Below, piece by piece: positions 21,912 to 30,579 of a stretch of DNA of 64,000 nucleotides. The translations under genes were made by a program, and so were the position numbers. Under the pieces are notes generated by a model. The model searched no databases, was not told the origin of the DNA, and saw only the letters and a program-made list of their open reading frames with translations. Location of the stretch: NCBI RefSeq assembly GCF_932276165.1, contig NC_063999.1, forward strand, positions 4,900,501 through 4,964,500, given 5' to 3'. The DNA comes from Plutella xylostella (taxonomy: Eukaryota > Arthropoda > Insecta > Lepidoptera > Plutellidae). Numbering within the stretch: position 1 is the first letter of the stretch; each line of letters opens with the position of its first letter.

Positions 21912-23050
21912 CCTTTGTTCCCAGCCAGTCACACCTCAACCAGTCACACTGTTACTCGTTGGGAATTTTATGTTCAAAATTCCCATCAGTCCACACTCTG
22001 TTACTCGTTGAAACACCCTTTTCCTTCATTCCCAACGTGTCACATACAACTGTAACACTGTAACTAGTTGGGACTATGAAAATAAAAATTCCCAACAAGT
22101 CACAGTAACTTGTTGGGATTTTCAATGAAGAATTTTCCACCATAGACCAAACCGATTATAGAATAGAATATACTTTATTTGTACACCCCAAAAGAATAAT
22201 AAAATATACAAGTTGTAACTTAATTTGGATGCGGAAAGCTAAATATCACATCCAGTGGCGTGCTTTGGGAGAGGCCTACGTCCAGCAGTGGACTGCTATA
22301 GGCTAAAGATGATGAACCTAATTAGGGTACAAAAGGCGGTCCTATCACTAAAAGCGATCTCTGCCAGACAACCTTTGGATGAAGCGAATAAGAGATTAAG
22401 GTAGATGGCGCTAGTGAAACCTCATCAAGTCTTTTGAGCCAAGAGTCCAATGGATCTGAATTCCACCATATATTATATCATCGAGAAAAAACCCCCATCT
22501 AAGTAACTTAAATTACATTTTCTTCTTCGTTTAGAAAATCATCTCGAGATTTAAACGCCTTACGGACATGAAATAAAATGCTATTATCCGCAAAAAGTCA
22601 TCACTATTCATTTAAAATATTCACAACTGCTTAAAAGTTACATAAAAAAGTTCAAAGCAACTTTAAAATGGCCGCCATTTCTAGAATATTGAGATTTGAC
22701 CCCACATATGGGGGTTTTTTCTCGATGAAATTACTCGAATCCACCCTTAAAGTTTGTCGGGTCCGAAAAACAACACACTGTATAAGTCACAGTACCTATC
22801 ACTGGTTAGGCATCATCATCATTCATCATCACTGAACAAATCTTAACGAGTAACGGGAGAACAGTTGGGAATTTTCTAGTTTATGTTCCCATCCAGTTAC
22901 AGCGGCTGGTTTGGAATTCAGAAATAAATCATTCCCAACGAGTAACACTCCCATCGAGTAACACTGTGACTAGATGGCACACTTTTCATGAAGAATTCCC
23001 AACTGTATACAGTGTGACAGGTTTGATGTGTGACTCGATGGGAACAAAGG
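21912..23050. mobile_element. hAT-type element inserted in the protease gene
   Basis: Ends CCTTTGTTCCCAGCCAGTCA and (inverted) CCTTTGTTCCCATCGAGTCA, flanked by the 8-bp duplication CTAAAAAT (21904-21911 and 23051-23058). Internal subterminal copies of CCCAACGAGTAACA and GTTACTCGTTGGGAATTTT occur near both ends. The middle has collected non-LTR 3' fragments (about 22160-22320, with GAGGCCTACGTCCAGCAGTG; about 22328-22400, a tail also seen near 37440) and a small inverted repeat. No transposase. Confidence 0.8.
22478..22728. repeat. Inverted repeat (21-bp perfect arms) nested in hAT-type element
   Basis: TCATCGAGAAAAAACCCCCA (plus T) at 22478-22498 is the exact inverted complement of 22708-22728. 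The 210-base interior is AT-rich and non-coding. Probably a small MITE, the third layer inside the Polinton; its TSD was not resolved. Confidence 0.5.
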
Positions 23051-23365
23051 CTAAAAATGATTTATGATAGCTAGACGCATTACGTCCATATGAGTCAAAA
23101 TATTCCCCCAAACCATTGCTATCGATACTAATAGCTACCCAATGAGAGCCTGGTTTTGAGTCAGGATCTAAGTTAACTACTGCAAAAAAGGGTCTGCTCA
23201 CATTTAGTGGAATTCTATTTGCTGCAAAAACATTATGCATCAAATATGGGCTTATTTCCACTAAATAGTTTTTAATCTGCTGAGTATCCATTGTAAACAG
23301 ATGGTTATGAATGAAGAGTAGGATATTAAGTTTCTATCTTTTATACATGGTAAACTTACTTCAAT

Positions 23366-24679
23366 TTAACTATTATAATCTACAGTTATATCGCGGTTTT
23401 TATTTATTTCAAGAACATTATCAAATTCAGCGTACACTATGCAATTAACGGTAGATGTAAGAGCGGTATCAAAACGCACTTCTAATCTAAGACTACCATG
23501 CCTTATAAGATTCCAGTGTGAGTTATTATTAGCCGATAAATCGGGTGTTAAATCGAATGCCATCAAACAATAACCGTCAGCAAAATCTTCCCTAGATATA
23601 GAGTTACCTTCATTCAAAAAGTGAATACCTGTGCCAGAGAACAAAGTATGGTAAGCATTGGTAAATACTTTATTTTCAAATGAGGGCTGAAGTGTTTTAG
23701 AAGGAATTTGTTGTCCGTCAACGTACAAACTAAAAGAGTTAATGTTATAATTTTGAAAATTAAAAGGATTTGTGTTCAGACTACCATTGAAAGCAATATT
23801 GTTTACAAAACCCACGATACATCTTTTGGGTATTTGCCCTAAAAATATATTATCCAGCGTTTTTCCTTGAACTCCTGCAGGTATTGTTAAAACTTTAACT
23901 TCAGCTCGTGTTATCGGATATTTAGCTGTAGTTGTGGCCAAAGCTTTCTGATGGGCCAGCAGTACAGATGGATTTATACGTGTCCTACGAATAATGAGAG
24001 TTGCATCGGTGATTTGAACTTTGAATTTAGCATCTAATGTTGTACTCATAAGGTTGAAAGTTTCCTTTGTCCTCACTAATTTGACGCGCATTTCAACACC
24101 GTTGATTAAAAATTTTTCTTGGTTAAATATATCTGCATGCACGTGACCAAGCATTTCCACTTCACGGCTTTGTTTGGCCAACTCTTTGCGTTTAATAAAA
24201 CCTTTATTTCCTTCATCAGTTGAATCCATTTTACCTGAGGTATCTCCATACCACAAACCGCACGTAAGATGGGACTCTTTAGCAGCTGGACCATAGTTCA
24301 ATAAATTTTCTATGTACGCTCGATATGCGTAAGTATTGTTGGGTGGTGATACGAGTTTCTGATTTAAGTAAACATCCAACTGACTAAACAAGGAATGAAG
24401 CCAATTATTTACTGGTGCCACGTTCGTTGACTCAGTAACAACAGATGAGTCCTGGTTTAATACTTTTGCTTTGATGTGTAGTAGCGTATGACTCAAATCC
24501 ACATAGTCTTCTCCGTTTCCGGGTACTTGAAATTCAATGGGTCCATCGTCGGACAGGGATGATATTGGTTTATAGTGAACCCATAACCCACTTTCAATGC
24601 TTGTTTGTGTCGATGGAAGAGCAAATAAGTCTAACTCAGATTTTGTGCACTCACAGGAATTATTGTGTAAAAACGACAT
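23366..24679 (-). CDS. Polinton major capsid protein, 437 aa (double jelly-roll, hexon-like)
   Basis: Forms the hexon-like capsomers predicted for Polinton virions. Recognised from family features: an N-terminal region with SHTLLHIKAKVL and the conserved stretch FSQLDVYLNQKLV...YAYRAYIENLLNYG (about residues 90-130), typical of Polinton/adintovirus capsid proteins, and a C-terminal beta-rich half with LFSGTG and DLTPD. No stop or frameshift, and the length fits a complete protein. The ATG at 24679 lies 15 bases after the stop of the preceding small gene, within the minus-strand block. Fold assignment is by family resemblance, not structure. Confidence 0.85.
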   Translation of the reverse strand: MSFLHNNSCECTKSELDLFALPSTQTSIESGLWVHYKPISSLSDDGPIEFQVPGNGEDYVDLSHTLLHIKAKVLNQDSSVVTESTNVAPVNNWLHSLFSQLDVYLNQKLVSPPNNTYAYRAYIENLLNYGPAAKESHLTCGLWYGDTSGKMDSTDEGNKGFIKRKELAKQSREVEMLGHVHADIFNQEKFLINGVEMRVKLVRTKETFNLMSTTLDAKFKVQITDATLIIRRTRINPSVLLAHQKALATTTAKYPITRAEVKVLTIPAGVQGKTLDNIFLGQIPKRCIVGFVNNIAFNGSLNTNPFNFQNYNINSFSLYVDGQQIPSKTLQPSFENKVFTNAYHTLFSGTGIHFLNEGNSISREDFADGYCLMAFDLTPDLSANNNSHWNLIRHGSLRLEVRFDTALTSTVNCIVYAEFDNVLEINKNRDITVDYNS

Positions 24680-24693
24680 TATTATTATTATTA

Positions 24694-25134
24694 TTATGAA
24701 AAAATATCATTAACTTTGCGTTTGTTGATTTTATTTTTTGTACCTCTTCGTTGTGATGTCTTTGAAGCAATGATTGGTCGTTGTGTAAGCCTTTTTAATT
24801 TATACCCCGAGCCAGACATAAGCGAATCAACTTTAGAGTCAGCCTTCCTTTTCAAGTTAGCACTAGCCATTTTCAGACGTTGTTTAACAGATTCTTCCAA
24901 TGGTTGTGATTTTATCATATCTGATAAAATTCCCACACCGGTATGTAAGGCCTCTTTTCCTACTGCTTTTGCACCACTTGACAATAAAGGTAGAACTGAT
25001 CGAAATAGCCCACCTAAAAAGCTACCTATCCCATGTCCTCGTTGGTGGGGTACACCTTTGTAAACAATGCCTATTCCTGTTCCAGCTTGATGTGAGTAAT
25101 ATTTTTCATATGGACAAGGATGTTGTGGACTCAT
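24694..25134 (-). CDS. Polinton small basic protein, adenovirus pX/VI-like, 146 aa
   Basis: Between penton-like and hexon-like genes, overlapping the former's stop by 4 bases (ATGA). The N-terminal half contains a glycine-rich amphipathic stretch (GHGIGSFLGGLFRSVLPLL, then GAKAVGKEALHTG). The C-terminal half is strongly basic (KLKRLTQRP, RRGTKNKINKRK). This pairing resembles adenoviral minor core or membrane-active proteins (pX, VI) and equivalents in adintoviruses. A role in virion DNA packing or membrane disruption is inferred from position and composition. Confidence 0.6.
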   Translation of the reverse strand: MSPQHPCPYEKYYSHQAGTGIGIVYKGVPHQRGHGIGSFLGGLFRSVLPLLSSGAKAVGKEALHTGVGILSDMIKSQPLEESVKQRLKMASANLKRKADSKVDSLMSGSGYKLKRLTQRPIIASKTSQRRGTKNKINKRKVNDIFS

Positions 25135-25907
25135 TTTATTCGTTTAAAGTGTAATTTAACACACGAAGTTCCAAACTGGAATGGTATCTTTCCACCTGTG
25201 CTCGTTCTTATATCAATTTCTACTGTATCAAATTCCCTACGCATAATGGGTAAGTAATGAGCGGGTGAAAATGTATGCATCCTATGTGCACCGTATATAT
25301 ATTTAATAGGATCTAACGGAATTATTCTTAGCAGAGACGTCATAACATCACCGACCATTTGCGGATCAATTATATCGCAATATACAAAAAGTTGAGATGG
25401 TAACCCTAAATACAAGTTGTAGGGATATTTTCCATATGAGTTTAAAATCATGTTTGTATACGGTTCAAATCCAAGTTGTAAGCCAAGTTTGGGAGTCAAC
25501 TTTATTGATTTAGTTTCATTTTTGTGATCAGTAAGATGTACAATTTTCGATGATTTATCGTATGAAAATGTAACGTTATTTTTTATCAAAGAATTTTCAT
25601 TTAATGCATTTATCATTTGATCAATACTTTCGTAGTTAGTAGCTGGAATATGAGACTTATACTCTACTGACGTCATTGTTTCTTCATCGGGAATCATTAC
25701 ATTTTTCTTTATATAAAGTACGTTTTCATATTCTTGCACATTGAACATAGTACAAGGATAATGAAATTCAACTAACCCCACTACCCATTCCCCTTCTAAC
25801 TTGATACTTTTGGGTAACATAGTTGAAAAATTAGCTGTGGTGTTTTGCGGAAAATAAGACATTGAGCTATTACTCAACAATGTGAGATAGAAACTTTCTT
25901 CCATCAT
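25131..25907 (-). CDS. Polinton minor capsid (penton-like) protein, 258 aa
   Basis: Predicted single jelly-roll vertex protein. It starts at the ATG pair at 25907, whose first ATG overlaps the integrase stop as ATGA; a longer frame reaches 25937 only through a TTG. The N-terminus has the family pattern FYLTLLSNSSMSYFPQNT, followed by GEWVVGLVEFHYP and, near the C-terminus, VYCDIIDPQMVGD. These features recur in the Polinton penton family (related to the C. elegans transposon-derived F54H12 locus proteins, from memory). Intact. Confidence 0.75.
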   Translation of the reverse strand: MMEESFYLTLLSNSSMSYFPQNTTANFSTMLPKSIKLEGEWVVGLVEFHYPCTMFNVQEYENVLYIKKNVMIPDEETMTSVEYKSHIPATNYESIDQMINALNENSLIKNNVTFSYDKSSKIVHLTDHKNETKSIKLTPKLGLQLGFEPYTNMILNSYGKYPYNLYLGLPSQLFVYCDIIDPQMVGDVMTSLLRIIPLDPIKYIYGAHRMHTFSPAHYLPIMRREFDTVEIDIRTSTGGKIPFQFGTSCVKLHFKRIK

Positions 25908-26986
25908 ATTTTTTCTAAATTGGATGCTTTTATCCAAGAGTTGAATTTATTTGGATAACCTTTCCACTTCACTAACACTTCCTTTCTGACACCAGAATAC
26001 CGTGAACGAATTATTTTATCTACTTTATATTGACGAGTGGGGTCATAAATCACTCTTTGTAACTCGCGTTCATAAAACGTACCGGTAATTGCCTCTCCCT
26101 GTAAATCTTTTAAAGTGTAAACTGCCCATGGTGATCTAGGTATTATAGTCAATATCTGAAATACCTCATCACTCCAGTTTGTTTCATAACCCTTTTGAAA
26201 TATATGTTTGTATTTAGTTATTCTAACGTAGTCTCCAATACGGTATTTAGGTTTATTTTGAGTTTTATCAGCACTTTTTGTATGGTATAAGTTGCGCCAT
26301 ACAGTCATAATATTTTCAGATGTAACATCAGAAGGAGCCATTTTAATACTTCTATGAAAACTATGATTATATGAATGCAATAAATCTGGTAAGATATCAA
26401 TATATCTATATGTATTTTTATGTGTGAAGTAACGCCACATCTTCATTTTTAGTGTTCGCTGAAATCTTTCCACAATGCTAGCTTTAATATCGGGGTTGTT
26501 AGTGGTATAATAATTAATATTTTTACTTTTAAAGTATAATCTCACACTATTAGCAATAAATTCAGAACCCTTATCAGATTGTATGTGACGAGGAGTTGCT
26601 TTAGCTGCATGAAATATACTTTCAAAACACTGTTTTGAGGTTTCAGCATTTTTATTCTTCATTGGACGAACAAATGCGTATTTACTGAAAACATCGATTA
26701 CACACATCAAATATTTAAAACCATCATTATATTCACTGTAAGACTGCATATCACTTAAGTCAGCCTGCCAAAGTTCATTAAAATTTGATAACACATATTT
26801 ATTTCTAGGAAACCTTCTGATAAGTGGTTTGTGTAAAGTATAAGTTTCCTGTGCCTCTAACCAAGTTTTCACATCCTCTTTTTTCATTTTTCCCTTCATA
26901 GATTTAGCTAATTTATCGACACTGCTGTAACCAGCTGGGTGGGATACATTATAATATATATCGTTGATCTCTAGTACGGGGTCCAT
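25904..26986 (-). CDS. Polinton integrase, retroviral type with C-terminal chromodomain, 360 aa
   Basis: Inserts the element, making 6-bp duplications. The catalytic core has WQADL (first Asp), QSDKGSEF (second Asp) and KASIVERFQRTLK (Glu), the D,D-35-E order. An SH3-like region follows (KYRIGDYVRI). The C-terminus is a chromodomain-like module (VDKIIRSR...EVLVKWKGYPNKFNSWI), known in Polinton and some LTR-retrotransposon integrases and thought to bind modified histones. I start at ATG 26986 because the upstream extension to 26995 begins with TTG. It overlaps the previous gene by 16 bases. Intact, so mobilisation in trans is conceivable. Confidence 0.9.
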   Translation of the reverse strand: MDPVLEINDIYYNVSHPAGYSSVDKLAKSMKGKMKKEDVKTWLEAQETYTLHKPLIRRFPRNKYVLSNFNELWQADLSDMQSYSEYNDGFKYLMCVIDVFSKYAFVRPMKNKNAETSKQCFESIFHAAKATPRHIQSDKGSEFIANSVRLYFKSKNINYYTTNNPDIKASIVERFQRTLKMKMWRYFTHKNTYRYIDILPDLLHSYNHSFHRSIKMAPSDVTSENIMTVWRNLYHTKSADKTQNKPKYRIGDYVRITKYKHIFQKGYETNWSDEVFQILTIIPRSPWAVYTLKDLQGEAITGTFYERELQRVIYDPTRQYKVDKIIRSRYSGVRKEVLVKWKGYPNKFNSWIKASNLEKI

Positions 26987-27750
26987 CGTTCCCAATCTAT
27001 TTTCTTACTAATTTTTCCAATATTTTTTAACTTCGGTGTATAGTTTTCCTGAATTTCAGTTTCAGGAGATGCTTGTTTAATCTCTTCCTTTTTAGTGTTT
27101 GATTGGGAGTTTATTTCGTTTGAATTTAGTGAATTTATATAATTTAAGTTAGCTGGATTGCCTATGCAATATAGAGGAACTTTTATATCATGCAGCAGTG
27201 AACTAAATACTTCCCAACCTCTGGGCTTCGCGCGCTTAAGCGGTCTTAACACATCATTTATTAAATCCACAATGTTGCTATGCAGTATAGGTTGATTGTT
27301 TATGGTGACTTCCCCGCGATCATTCCAATTAACTCTATCTTTATTTTGCAGGATGTTTTCCAGCAGCAACTCACCCTTTTTTAAATAAGTTTTTGGTATT
27401 AATTTTAGTAAATGTGATGGGGTGTATGCAGATAATGGATAATTAATATTGCTGACGTCCTGTTTTAATGGTTCAGATTTGGTAACTGTCGTCGCTATAT
27501 TTTCTTCTGAGTTCTCGGTAAGATTGTTCTTCATAGTAATCAGCGGTTGTCGCTCTTCTTCAGTAAAATGTAAGTATCTTTGCAGAGTTTGTAAGTATAA
27601 AGTCCATTTTTCTCGGTCATCTACCTTACTATTTAAAATTTTATTCATTTCATCATCTAACCGAGTAAGGGTCGTTTCAGGTTTATCAGATTGCTTAATT
27701 TTTTCTAAAAATTCAGGTTCCACAAGTAACAATTTTTTGGTATTATCCAT
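26971..27750 (-). CDS. Conserved Polinton protein, 259 aa, unknown function
   Basis: Start taken at ATG 27750 (MDNTKKLLLVEPEF); extension to 27762 needs a GTG. The acidic N-terminal half looks disordered. The central region has a LLKLIPKTYLKKGELLLENI segment, then GEVTINNQPILHSNIVDLIN and RPLKRAKPRGWEVF. This arrangement recurs in Polinton-related insect proteins I have seen as uncharacterised. No enzymatic motif. It sits between the integrase and a small hydrophobic-tailed protein in the virion-gene block, so a structural or DNA-associated role is possible but unproven. Confidence 0.6.
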   Translation of the reverse strand: MDNTKKLLLVEPEFLEKIKQSDKPETTLTRLDDEMNKILNSKVDDREKWTLYLQTLQRYLHFTEEERQPLITMKNNLTENSEENIATTVTKSEPLKQDVSNINYPLSAYTPSHLLKLIPKTYLKKGELLLENILQNKDRVNWNDRGEVTINNQPILHSNIVDLINDVLRPLKRAKPRGWEVFSSLLHDIKVPLYCIGNPANLNYINSLNSNEINSQSNTKKEEIKQASPETEIQENYTPKLKNIGKISKKIDWERWTPY

Positions 27751-27758
27751 TATAGTTT

Positions 27759-28085
27759 TCACCGTAATATACTATTAATTAATCCGGTTAAAACAGAACC
27801 CAATATAATAGGTAAAAATGCACCACCTTTCTGGATAATTATATGTTTTCTGAACTGGTGTTTCCCTTTAGAAACCAATTTTCTCAAAGTACTTTTATGT
27901 TTTCTTAATTTAATTGAATCTTTGTTTTGAAGAGGAATGTTTCCTTTTAAAACGTTGTGAATACACTCACAAATACAGTTAATTTCTTCTTCACTACAAA
28001 CTTTTAACAGTGCTTTACGAAACTTCGGTTTGAGTGTTTGTAATGCAGTGAGGAAATGTTTATGAGTCGTTACTCTTCCAGGCAT
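27759..28085 (-). CDS. Conserved small Polinton protein, 108 aa, basic with hydrophobic tail
   Basis: ATG at 28085 overlaps the ATPase stop by one base (TAATG), so it is translationally adjacent. Basic helical body (LRKHKSTLRKLVSKGKHQF) followed by QKGGAFLPIILGSVLTGL near the C-terminus, a short glycine-containing hydrophobic segment. Small proteins with this basic body and GG-FLP-type tail are common companions of Polinton ATPase and capsid genes. A membrane- or core-associated virion role is inferred. Confidence 0.6.
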   Translation of the reverse strand: MPGRVTTHKHFLTALQTLKPKFRKALLKVCSEEEINCICECIHNVLKGNIPLQNKDSIKLRKHKSTLRKLVSKGKHQFRKHIIIQKGGAFLPIILGSVLTGLINSILR

Positions 28086-28741
28086 TATTTGGAAATGATA
28101 GGTATTTGTTTTTGCACATCGTATTTAAATCCTTTTTTGGGTACATAAACTATGCAATGCTGCTGTTCAAATATATTTGTTTTAAGGCGATAAATGTCGG
28201 AAGTATTTTGTTTAAGATCAACCATTAAGTATCCGTGAGCTTCCTTTGTGGCGTCTTTATAAGCTTCTTCAACAAATTTTGGATTCTCAGGGAAAACTTG
28301 ACGAGCTAGATAACGTATTTGAGTCTTATCTCTAGGGTTCTTAAAAAATATGATATAACTCGAATTTAAAGAAATATCACGCTGTCCTTTCCCTTGGTGA
28401 AATAAATTTTGTGTTATATAAAATATGCTGAGGTTTCTATGATGACTGCCCTTTGTAAACAAATCTACGATTCTTCCGTCGGATTCTCTCATTAAATCAT
28501 CTATTATTACTAAATGAGGAGTTTTACCATCAAACATGTTAAGTTCCGGCAATCCTTGGTGGTAGTTAACTTCTAATAAATTATATGATGGTTGCATTTC
28601 ATCATAACACCAAGTTATTTGTGAAAAATTTGTGTTGCAGATTTTTTTAACATACTTTATAAAATTTGTGACAAAGTTAGTTTTGCCACAGCCACTAGGT
28701 CCACCAATAATAGCTGTGAACGGATGAATAAAATGATGCAT
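28085..28741 (-). CDS. Polinton DNA-packaging ATPase (FtsK/HerA, A32-like), 218 aa
   Basis: Motor that would pump element DNA into capsids. Walker A GGPSGCGKTN (residues about 13-22), Walker B HLVIIDDLM (about 75-84), and a sensor-like YITQNLFHQ (about 108-116) with a downstream arginine-bearing segment. Length is normal for Polinton ATPases and the frame is intact. It heads the compact run ATPase, 108 aa, 259 aa, integrase, penton, pX-like, hexon, protease. The 296-base gap upstream (28742-29037) could hold its promoter. Confidence 0.85.
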   Translation of the reverse strand: MHHFIHPFTAIIGGPSGCGKTNFVTNFIKYVKKICNTNFSQITWCYDEMQPSYNLLEVNYHQGLPELNMFDGKTPHLVIIDDLMRESDGRIVDLFTKGSHHRNLSIFYITQNLFHQGKGQRDISLNSSYIIFFKNPRDKTQIRYLARQVFPENPKFVEEAYKDATKEAHGYLMVDLKQNTSDIYRLKTNIFEQQHCIVYVPKKGFKYDVQKQIPIISK

Positions 28742-29037
28742 TATTTGTTATTTTTGAGTAACGTCTACTAAGTACTGCTGATTTGCGTTGAATGAATAAA
28801 TGAAAAATGAGATTGTGTTTATAAAAATATAAATTTATTTTATGATTTAATCTTAAGCTACACACTAAAAATAAACCTACATACAAACTAAACACGCTTA
28901 TTGGTTATTTAAAACTAAATAGAATAATTAGTACACACAATACAAAAAACATATATGCAGAAGCATAGCACAGACACAGACACACACAACAATGTTAAAA
29001 ATCTTAAACTATTTTTAAAACTACAAAAACTAAAAAA

Positions 29038-30201
29038 TTATTCAGACATCTTATAATGCCCCCAGGCAACAGTATCGGTTGAGTTTTCCAATAATTTTCG
29101 CTTCGTATCATTATGAGACAGTGAAATTTTGGAGCATTTTTGTGTAAATATAACATGTTTTATTGATTTAAATCTTAACATACAATCGATTTTTCGGGTT
29201 TGATTAAATAGACATCTTTTATAGTCATTTAGCTGAAACGTCTTAGTTACAGATTTATTTATGCCCTTCGCCTTAGCAATAAAATCATTCTCTACCTCGA
29301 TTGCATACATTTTTGAACGGAAACCTACAAATTCTCTGAAAATATTTCCATTATTTTCATCTTTAAAAAATCCTATCTTTTTTTTGTTAACAAGTGGAAA
29401 ATTATGACGATTATCGATTGAATAATCAGATGTATCAAAATAGTCTTTTAAATTTGACTTTATGTCGCTATATAAATTTTCGGTTTGAATGTGATATATT
29501 AAACTATCAGTATCAGTGTACATCAATTTTAACCTATCGTTAAATTTGTTTTTCATATATGAGTAGTGAAACTTGTACATCAGTGTTTTGGAAATATCCA
29601 GAATGCAAAAGCCGAGATAAATTGGTTTATCATATAAAAGTTTTGTTTTATTTAATTGAACTGCAATCAAATTTTCAGAAAAACATGATGCACTGTGAAA
29701 TTCTGGTCGGGCAATTAAACTTTGTGCACCTTGAATTTTCCCATTATTTTCCCATTGCGTAACTAAGTGAACATTCACACGTTTTTCTATGTTTTCCATT
29801 GTTTTACCAAATATGGCATTATTCATTAATTTGAAAAAGTCTTTTTCAAAATCAGTTACGGCTGAAGTTCTCATTGAAGTATTCAAATCAATATATTTTT
29901 TTAACCAGTCACTTTGTTTGAATTTTAAAACTCTGTGAATTTTAGTTAGTTCTAAACCGTTTTCAATACATTGTTTAAGATTTCTATAGTGAATGATATA
30001 TTTTATTTTGTTTTTTAAATTTGGTACTAATTTTTTTTCGTTACTGTTTGGCGTGCAAATTGTTTCAGGACAGAAAGGCAAATCGGAGTGAGAATCGTGT
30101 AAATGATGAGGATATATCAAGTCAACTTCTAATATATAACCATATTCAGAATTATCAGGTATATTATAATTGACACTTTCTTCTACCCATTCGAATTCAC
30201 C
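29038..30201 (-). CDS. Polinton protein-primed DNA polymerase B, C-terminal part only
   Basis: Only the polymerase palm and thumb half remains, about 387 residues. Motif A LEVDLIYPHHLHD (near the new N-terminus), motif B KLMNNAIFGKTMEN and motif C YTDTDS are all present and in frame. The exonuclease and terminal-protein-like N-terminal regions are gone. The frame is open from 30201, where it abuts the 225-bp TIR repeat, and the first codons have no natural start. An internal deletion between polymerase and right TIR explains both this and the short element. Full Polinton polymerases exceed 1000 aa. Not functional alone. Confidence 0.85.
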   Translation of the reverse strand, partial: GEFEWVEESVNYNIPDNSEYGYILEVDLIYPHHLHDSHSDLPFCPETICTPNSNEKKLVPNLKNKIKYIIHYRNLKQCIENGLELTKIHRVLKFKQSDWLKKYIDLNTSMRTSAVTDFEKDFFKLMNNAIFGKTMENIEKRVNVHLVTQWENNGKIQGAQSLIARPEFHSASCFSENLIAVQLNKTKLLYDKPIYLGFCILDISKTLMYKFHYSYMKNKFNDRLKLMYTDTDSLIYHIQTENLYSDIKSNLKDYFDTSDYSIDNRHNFPLVNKKKIGFFKDENNGNIFREFVGFRSKMYAIEVENDFIAKAKGINKSVTKTFQLNDYKRCLFNQTRKIDCMLRFKSIKHVIFTQKCSKISLSHNDTKRKLLENSTDTVAWGHYKMSE

Positions 30202-30579
30202 CGCGAATAAAACCGCGGGGCGCTAATTGCCTTAATAAAGTTTATTCGCGGCGAGCTTTTTGCAGGATCGCCAAAGACAGCGCCTCGGAGGGGGCAGGGG
30301 CGGGCAGGTGGAGCAGGCGGGGAAGTGAGCCAGAACCCGTGAATCCCTACTACTACAGGAAAGAGTCGGACCCAATAGGAAAGCGTGTCGCAATAAGATT
30401 CATTCCAATTAGAAAAAGTCGCGGATCGCGAATAAAACCGCGGGGCGCTAATTGCCTTAATAAAGTTTATTCGCGGCGAGCTTTTTGCAGGATCGCCAAA
30501 GACAGCGCCTCGGAGGGGGCAGGGGCGGGCAGGTGGAGCAGGCGGGGAAGTGAGCCAGAACCCGTGAATCCCTACTACT
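30202..30579 (-). repeat. Right Polinton TIR: 225-bp tandem array, about 1.7 units
   Basis: Inverted copy of the left array: one full unit (30355-30579) and a partial one reaching to 30202, where it abuts polymerase coding sequence. Both units carry the GATCGCC variant otherwise seen only in the innermost left unit. So the arrays differ in copy number (1.7 versus 3.5) and variant content. Confidence 0.9.

Larger units (their letters stand above)
21707..23291 (-). pseudogene. Polinton adenain-type cysteine protease, split by a hAT-type insertion
   Basis: Maturation protease of the C5 (adenain) type that would process Polinton virion proteins. The N-terminal part (23291 to about 23051) carries the catalytic His in GSHWVAIS and the FDSYG motif. 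The frame then enters the inserted element and terminates at 22986. The missing C-terminal part is present beyond the insertion (about 21911 to 21707), in a frame compatible with the N-terminal part, and contains the expected Gln and the catalytic Cys motif CGEYC before a stop at 21709-21707. Apart from the insertion both halves lack stops, so the break looks recent. As it stands the upstream ORF makes only an inactive N-terminal fragment. Confidence 0.85.
18788..30579 (-). mobile_element. Polinton/Maverick, truncated, 11.8 kb
   Basis: Ends AGTAGTAGGGATTC and its inverted complement, with terminal AG/CT as usual for Polintons. It is flanked by the exact 6-bp duplication ACTAAT (18782-18787 and 30580-30585), the size made by the Polinton integrase. 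Cargo: polymerase B (partial), packaging ATPase, integrase, capsid proteins, protease and several small genes. It is shorter than typical 15-20 kb Polintons because the N-terminal polymerase region is missing next to the right TIR. Its protease is interrupted by a hAT-type element. The empty target site is seen in the related element at 45025-45030. Confidence 0.95.

Noticed and set aside
24716..25154. Plus-strand frames of 84-115 codons across the Polinton capsid genes
   Set aside because: Shadows of the intact minus-strand pX-like gene.
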